Part shown: positions 7,345 to 10,629 of the stretch, one piece after another | Layout: the number at the start of each line of letters is the position of its first letter | Numbering within the stretch: the first letter of the stretch is position 1 | Origin: an uncultured Pseudomonadota bacterium | GTDB taxonomy: Bacteria > Pseudomonadota > Alphaproteobacteria > RUG11792 | DNA: 10,629 nt | Assembly: GCA_902796745.1 (NCBI GenBank) | Contig: CADBQC010000113.1 | Coordinates: 1 to 10,629 of the forward strand | Direction of reading: 5' to 3' | Program-made: the position numbers and the translations under genes | The notes under the pieces: generated by a model | Seen by the model: the letters and a program-made list of their open reading frames with translations, nothing else | Databases searched by the model: none | What the model was told of the DNA's origin: nothing

Positions 7345-7369
7345 GGAGAAAAATTAATCAATATTCTCC
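7345..7369. repeat. Inverted repeat GGAGAA-N13-TTCTCC before a TATAAT
   Basis: Six-base arms at 7345-7350 and 7364-7369 form an imperfectly extendable dyad. Directly after it, at 7371-7376, is a perfect TATAAT without an obvious -35. The pair could be an operator with a promoter for ldcA, about 100 bases ahead of its start, but could also be chance in AT-rich sequence. Confidence 0.3.
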
Positions 7370-7409
7370 ATATAATGGATTATATTAAATTTTAGATTGC
7401 GACAGAAGA

Positions 7410-7437
7410 TTGAATAACTTGAGCAAACTGTGATAGT
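7410..7437 (+). promoter_or_regulatory. Candidate promoter of ldcA
   Basis: TTGAAT (7410-7415), a 16-base spacer and GATAGT (7432-7437), with TG at 7429-7430 giving an extended -10. Start would be near 7444, about 30 bases before the preferred ATG at 7474. A second possibility is the TATAAT at 7371-7376. Neither is strong. Confidence 0.35.
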
Positions 7438-7473
7438 TTCATACTAATAGAAGTGGATGATTTGGATATATTC

Positions 7474-8403
7474 ATGATTTTTAGACTTTTAGCAAAACTA
7501 GCACTTGTTCTGTTCGGAAATTTCACTATTTTTGCGCATAATTTAGCTAACTTTGATGTAGAAGTCATTGCTCCATCAAGTGGTGTATCTCAGGAGTTAG
7601 CAAAAAAAATATCTGAGATTATAGGTAAAAAAATCGAAAGCGGGAAAAATTCCGAGACCCAGGTTTTCGCCGATGCAAAAATGAAATTTCAAAAGCTAGA
7701 CGCATCTCTTAGAACACAACACAAGATTTTATGGGCACTACGGGGCGGTTATGGAGTAGACAAAATTATGCCACTCATTATAAAAAAAGACTATTCAAAA
7801 GAGATGAAAAAAATCATCATAGGCTACAGCGATTTAACGGCCTTGATGATATATTTTTCCCAAAAATATGGATGGCTAGCGGTGAATGCTCCTATGCTGA
7901 AAGACTTTGCTACGAAAGAAAAATCATCTAAATCTTACATGGATATCGTGAACTTTCTTAAAAATAAAAATGGAACATTAAAAATCTCAGATTTACAACC
8001 GATCAATGAACCATCTCGGTTGAACAAAATTGTAAAAGGTAAGGTTACTGGCGGAAATCTGACATGCATAATTTCAACAATAGGCACTCCTTGGCAAATC
8101 GAAACCTCTGGCAAAATAATTTTTCTAGAAGACACAAATGTGAGCGGTTTTCGCTTAGATCGCCTTCTTACGCATATGAAAAATGCCGGGTTGTTCTGTG
8201 ATGCAGTTGCGATTATTTTTGGAGATTTTGGCGCAAATGCAGACACCATAAAAATTTTAAAAACGTTTGCTAATAATTTGCATATTCCAGTATACAAAAG
8301 CGCTAGTTTTGGACATCAAAAAGTTAATCTACCATTTGTCTATGGTTTTAACGGGACTATTTCATCTCACCAGAACAATGCTGAAATTGTGATGTCAAAG
8401 TGA
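7474..8403 (+). CDS. ldcA: LD-carboxypeptidase (peptidase S66), probably exported
   Basis: S66 enzymes cut the terminal D-Ala from tetrapeptide stems of murein fragments during peptidoglycan recycling. From ATG 7474 the product is 309 residues. Family motifs: VIAPSSG near 32-38; ALRGGYG near 88-94; GYSDLTAL with nucleophile Ser119; NAPML near 138; GNLTCI near 194; FLEDTNVSGFRLDR with catalytic Glu219; and GHQKVNLPFVYG with catalytic His281. A GTG at 7453 would add seven residues, but GGAT eight bases before the ATG and the signal-like N-terminus favour 7474. The first 22 residues (basic FRLLAK, then a hydrophobic core ending TIFA) resemble a Sec signal peptide, whereas E. coli LdcA is cytoplasmic; this suggests action on periplasmic murein. 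It is monocistronic, divergent from ligA and convergent with lspA. Confidence 0.92.
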   Translation: MIFRLLAKLALVLFGNFTIFAHNLANFDVEVIAPSSGVSQELAKKISEIIGKKIESGKNSETQVFADAKMKFQKLDASLRTQHKILWALRGGYGVDKIMPLIIKKDYSKEMKKIIIGYSDLTALMIYFSQKYGWLAVNAPMLKDFATKEKSSKSYMDIVNFLKNKNGTLKISDLQPINEPSRLNKIVKGKVTGGNLTCIISTIGTPWQIETSGKIIFLEDTNVSGFRLDRLLTHMKNAGLFCDAVAIIFGDFGANADTIKILKTFANNLHIPVYKSASFGHQKVNLPFVYGFNGTISSHQNNAEIVMSK

Positions 8404-8417
8404 TATCTTTGCACATC
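8391..8417. terminator. Bidirectional hairpin between convergent ldcA and lspA
   Basis: GATGT-CAAAG (8391-8400) pairs with CTTTG-C-ACATC (8407-8417): ten base pairs with one bulged C and a six-base loop TGATAT that contains the ldcA stop codon. It occupies most of the gap between two convergent genes and could slow polymerase from both sides. No T-run follows on either strand, so it is not a canonical intrinsic terminator. Confidence 0.45.
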
Positions 8418-8421
8418 CCAT

Positions 8422-8898
8422 TTAGCTCTTTGTTGCCACTAAATTATATAGTATCAATAAACCTACGCTACAAGATATGCATGCATCAGCAAAGTTAAAC
8501 GCTGGCCAATGCCAAGTATTGTAGTATACATCGACAAAGTCTATGACAGCTCCGTGAACAAAACGATCTATCAGGTTTCCTATAGCCCCACCTATCAAGA
8601 GGGAACAAAACAATTTTTCGGTTGTTCTGTGCAATTTCGTATATACATATACGACAAACGCTATGCAAAAAAACATGAGAGCCACAATCAAATAATATTG
8701 CATGGCATTACTTGGGCTCAGCAATCCAAAGCTTGTCCCATAATTGTAAGTCAATATAAGATTCACATGTTGACATACCGCAATGTGCGTTCCATTTGGG
8801 ACGAATGCTAACACGGAAAACTTTATTGCCTGGTCAAATATGATTACGAACAATCCAACAATCGTGCACAAAACATTTACTTTTCTAATTTTGTTCAT
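8422..8898 (-). CDS. lspA: Lipoprotein signal peptidase (signal peptidase II)
   Basis: LspA is an inner-membrane aspartyl protease that removes the signal peptide of diacylated prolipoproteins. The 158-residue product has the usual length and four membrane spans (about 10-30, 66-87, 96-111, 136-155). Motifs: DQAIK at 22-26; YNYGTSFG at 51-58, a variant of the usual N-x-G-A-A-F; GAIGNLIDR at 104-112; VIDFVDVYY at 118-126; and AFNFADA at 133-139. Asp120 and Asp138 are the probable catalytic pair. ATG at 8898 lies inside the end of dsbD, overlapping by 14 bases, with GAGGG five bases upstream, so translation is coupled to dsbD. The stop is 18 bases from that of convergent ldcA. Confidence 0.97.
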   Translation of the reverse strand: MNKIRKVNVLCTIVGLFVIIFDQAIKFSVLAFVPNGTHIAVCQHVNLILTYNYGTSFGLLSPSNAMQYYLIVALMFFCIAFVVYVYTKLHRTTEKLFCSLLIGGAIGNLIDRFVHGAVIDFVDVYYNTWHWPAFNFADACISCSVGLLILYNLVATKS

Positions 8899-10471
8899 TA
8901 TGTCCCTCTATTGCTTCAATCAAATCTTTCTTCGTTAATATATTGGGAAGAATTTGCGCATTCCTATCTGTAATGAGAACATACAATGGAACTGATATCG
9001 AATTGTATCGCCTTAACAAAGAAGTAATTTTTTCATCTCTTTTTGTCCAATCACATTTTATGGCGACGATTTCATTTTTCTTAAATATTTCTATTATCTG
9101 CTCATCACCAAAAATCGTTTCATTATATTTGCAATTCAGACACCAGTCTGCAGTAAAATTCAAAAATATTTTCTTATTTTTTTTCTTTGCTTCATCAAAC
9201 ATTGAAGATTCATACGTTTCCCAGTATATTTGCTCTGATGTGCTTGGTATCGTCTGAATGTATCCAAATGCAGTAATAGATATTATACCTGCGACGACAA
9301 CATATTTCCATAACCTAGTGTCTCTTATATGAACCAATTGGTTTAGTAGAAAGATTATTGCTATCACTATTAACAAGATTTTTATAGCCGTATCTGCCCC
9401 CAGTTGACTTAAAAGAATTGAAAATATCCAGACTGTTGATGCAAGCATCGCGTATCCCATAAAACTTTGGAATATTTGCAGCCAAGCTCCTGGTTTAGGC
9501 ATACGTCGCATTAAATTAGGAAACAACGCCAGCAAAATATATGGTAACGCTACACCAGTGCCTAATGCGAATAGGAGTGCATATGACTGTATTCCTTCAG
9601 CTCCTAAAACTACCCCCGCAAGAGCCACGCCGGCAAAAGGCCCAACGCATGATGAAGAAGCAATCCCACTTAATACACCGGAGAAAAATGCCCCCGCCGT
9701 TCGGCGTGAATTCCGACTAAGGTTGGGTATCCTGAAATGATATATCCCTAAAAAATGTAGAGCACACGCCAAAAATACTAGCATTAAACTGAATACACAT
9801 GATGGTTCCTGCATAAAGAATCCCCAGCCGATGCCTGGTGTTGTTTCTTTTAGATAATGTAATAATGTTCCTAATGCAAAAAATACAGAAAAAATTCCGC
9901 AGGCAAATAGACCGGTCTCTTTTCTTATCTCATGTAGCGATTTCCCTGCTATCTTAGCTATCGAAAATATTTTTAATGTGATTATCGGAAAGACGCATGG
10001 CATTAAATTTAGGATGAGCCCCCCCAGAAAAGCCATCAATACCAGGTATAGCAAGGAAGTATAATTTTGGCTCTCCCCAAATATTTTTGCCACTTCGCTT
10101 TCAGGCAATAATCCATTTGGTATTATTTCCCCTGTTACAGAACGTGGTTCGCATGCATCACCACATATGACATAAAACACATCGTATGTTATTGGTTTAT
10201 CAGAAATGGTCTTTCTTATCTTGCATGTTAGAGTAGCCTTACTGGGCTCACAAACTTTATCAATTACTTCTGCATTATGCCAAACTACGTCTAATCCTCC
10301 GGGCTCGCTACTTATCTTTTCATGCTTTGATAGCTCAAAATCAAAAGCTACGCAGATAGTGTCACCAACCCACTGCGTAGTTCTTGTGGCAACTTCAGCT
10401 TTCAAGCTAAAAACACCCAAACAGCACAAAAAAATGAATAAACCTATAAGTTTACATATTCCCCTGCACAT
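8885..10471 (-). CDS. dsbD: Protein-disulfide reductase, DsbD/ScsB type
   Basis: DsbD carries electrons from cytoplasmic thioredoxin across the inner membrane to periplasmic thiol proteins, including disulfide isomerases and cytochrome c assembly factors. The 528-residue product is three-domain: signal peptide (1-25, ending LKA); N-terminal periplasmic domain (about 26-132) with Cys103 and Cys107 in VICGDACEP, the ScsB-like C-x3-C; eight membrane spans (about 137-406) with Cys159 in LMPCVFPI and Cys275 in SSSCVGPF; and a C-terminal thioredoxin domain (about 412-525) with C444-L-N-C447 in ADWCLNCK, CDWTKRDE near 473-480 and a cis-Pro495 in SVP. It is compact beside many alphaproteobacterial relatives. 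ATG 10471 is preceded directly by an in-frame TGA, so no longer start exists; the ribosome site is weak (GAGA). lspA overlaps its end. The 89-base gap to tRNA-Val shows no clear promoter. Confidence 0.95.
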   Translation of the reverse strand: MCRGICKLIGLFIFLCCLGVFSLKAEVATRTTQWVGDTICVAFDFELSKHEKISSEPGGLDVVWHNAEVIDKVCEPSKATLTCKIRKTISDKPITYDVFYVICGDACEPRSVTGEIIPNGLLPESEVAKIFGESQNYTSLLYLVLMAFLGGLILNLMPCVFPIITLKIFSIAKIAGKSLHEIRKETGLFACGIFSVFFALGTLLHYLKETTPGIGWGFFMQEPSCVFSLMLVFLACALHFLGIYHFRIPNLSRNSRRTAGAFFSGVLSGIASSSCVGPFAGVALAGVVLGAEGIQSYALLFALGTGVALPYILLALFPNLMRRMPKPGAWLQIFQSFMGYAMLASTVWIFSILLSQLGADTAIKILLIVIAIIFLLNQLVHIRDTRLWKYVVVAGIISITAFGYIQTIPSTSEQIYWETYESSMFDEAKKKNKKIFLNFTADWCLNCKYNETIFGDEQIIEIFKKNEIVAIKCDWTKRDEKITSLLRRYNSISVPLYVLITDRNAQILPNILTKKDLIEAIEGHNEQN

Positions 10472-10560
10472 TCAAAATCTCGCTTTTGTCAGGTCTCTCT
10501 AAGTGCCCCTCTCTACCACAGGCTACCAATAAAAAACCAACTAACAAAAATATCACAAAA

Positions 10561-10629
10561 TGGTGGGCGATGACGGGTTCGAACCGCCGACCCCCTCGGT
10601 GTAAACGAGATGCTCTACCACTGAGCCAA
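10561..10629 (-). tRNA. tRNA-Val(UAC), truncated by the window edge
   Basis: The minus strand reads from base 7 to the end of a tRNA: D-arm GGCTCAGTGGTAGAGC, anticodon stem CTCG/CGAG around the loop TTTACAC (anticodon TAC, valine codons GTA/GTG and others), variable loop, T-arm with GGTTCGAACCC, acceptor strand ATCGCCC, discriminator A and encoded CCA at 10563-10561. About six 5' bases lie beyond the window. It is upstream of dsbD on the same strand. A T-rich tract follows its 3' end without a clear hairpin. Confidence 0.95.

Noticed and set aside
7935..8297. 120-codon minus-strand frame inside ldcA
   Set aside because: It is antisense to the S66 catalytic motifs with no ribosome site or recognisable protein features.
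10507..10530. D-arm-like GTGGTAGAG on the minus strand in the dsbD leader, suggesting a tRNA fragment
   Set aside because: No matching anticodon stem, T-arm or acceptor stem surrounds it; short chance similarity is enough to explain it.
10549..10557. TGTGATATT on the minus strand as an extended -10 for dsbD, similar to TGTGATAG before ldcA and the secreted-protein gene
   Set aside because: Its -35 would fall in the tRNA with no match to consensus, and seven- or eight-base matches are expected by chance in AT-rich DNA.

Overview
The window is visibly AT-rich bacterial DNA. It carries housekeeping genes in four transcription blocks of alternating direction, plus one decayed insertion sequence. 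The compact spacing, AT-richness, degraded IS1-family transposase, ScsB-like DsbD and large lineage-specific secreted protein suggest a host-associated alphaproteobacterium, perhaps Holosporales- or Rickettsiales-like. That placement is inference from gene style, not from a phylogeny.

Layout, left to right. 1-458 (+): remnant of an IS1-family transposase broken into three frames. 507-2723 (+): an extended -10 promoter, infA (IF-1) and uvrB (excinuclease subunit B), with the uvrB ATG directly after the infA stop. 2728-4356 (-): an unrecognised 542-residue exported protein, convergent with uvrB. 4492-7233 (-): ligA followed downstream by nth, so NAD-dependent ligase and endonuclease III probably share a transcript. 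7252-7473: a divergent intergenic region with a perfect 24-bp palindrome whose core is the ParB-binding parS sequence. 7474-8403 (+): an S66 LD-carboxypeptidase with a signal peptide. 8422-10471 (-): dsbD and lspA, overlapping by 14 bases. 10561-10629 (-): a tRNA-Val(UAC) cut by the window edge.

The genes group by theme: DNA repair (uvrB, ligA, nth), envelope biogenesis (ldcA for peptidoglycan, lspA for lipoproteins, dsbD for periplasmic thiols) and translation (infA, tRNA-Val). Three of the four protein-coding blocks meet or part at very short or control-dense gaps: 4 bases between uvrB and the exported protein, 18 bases with a strong hairpin between ldcA and lspA, and the parS-bearing gap between ligA and ldcA.

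I see no complex new defence or biosynthetic system here. The items most worth following up are the parS site (chromosome segregation, probable origin proximity), the unrecognised exported protein, the putatively exported LD-carboxypeptidase, and a 13-base promoter element shared by infA and ligA.
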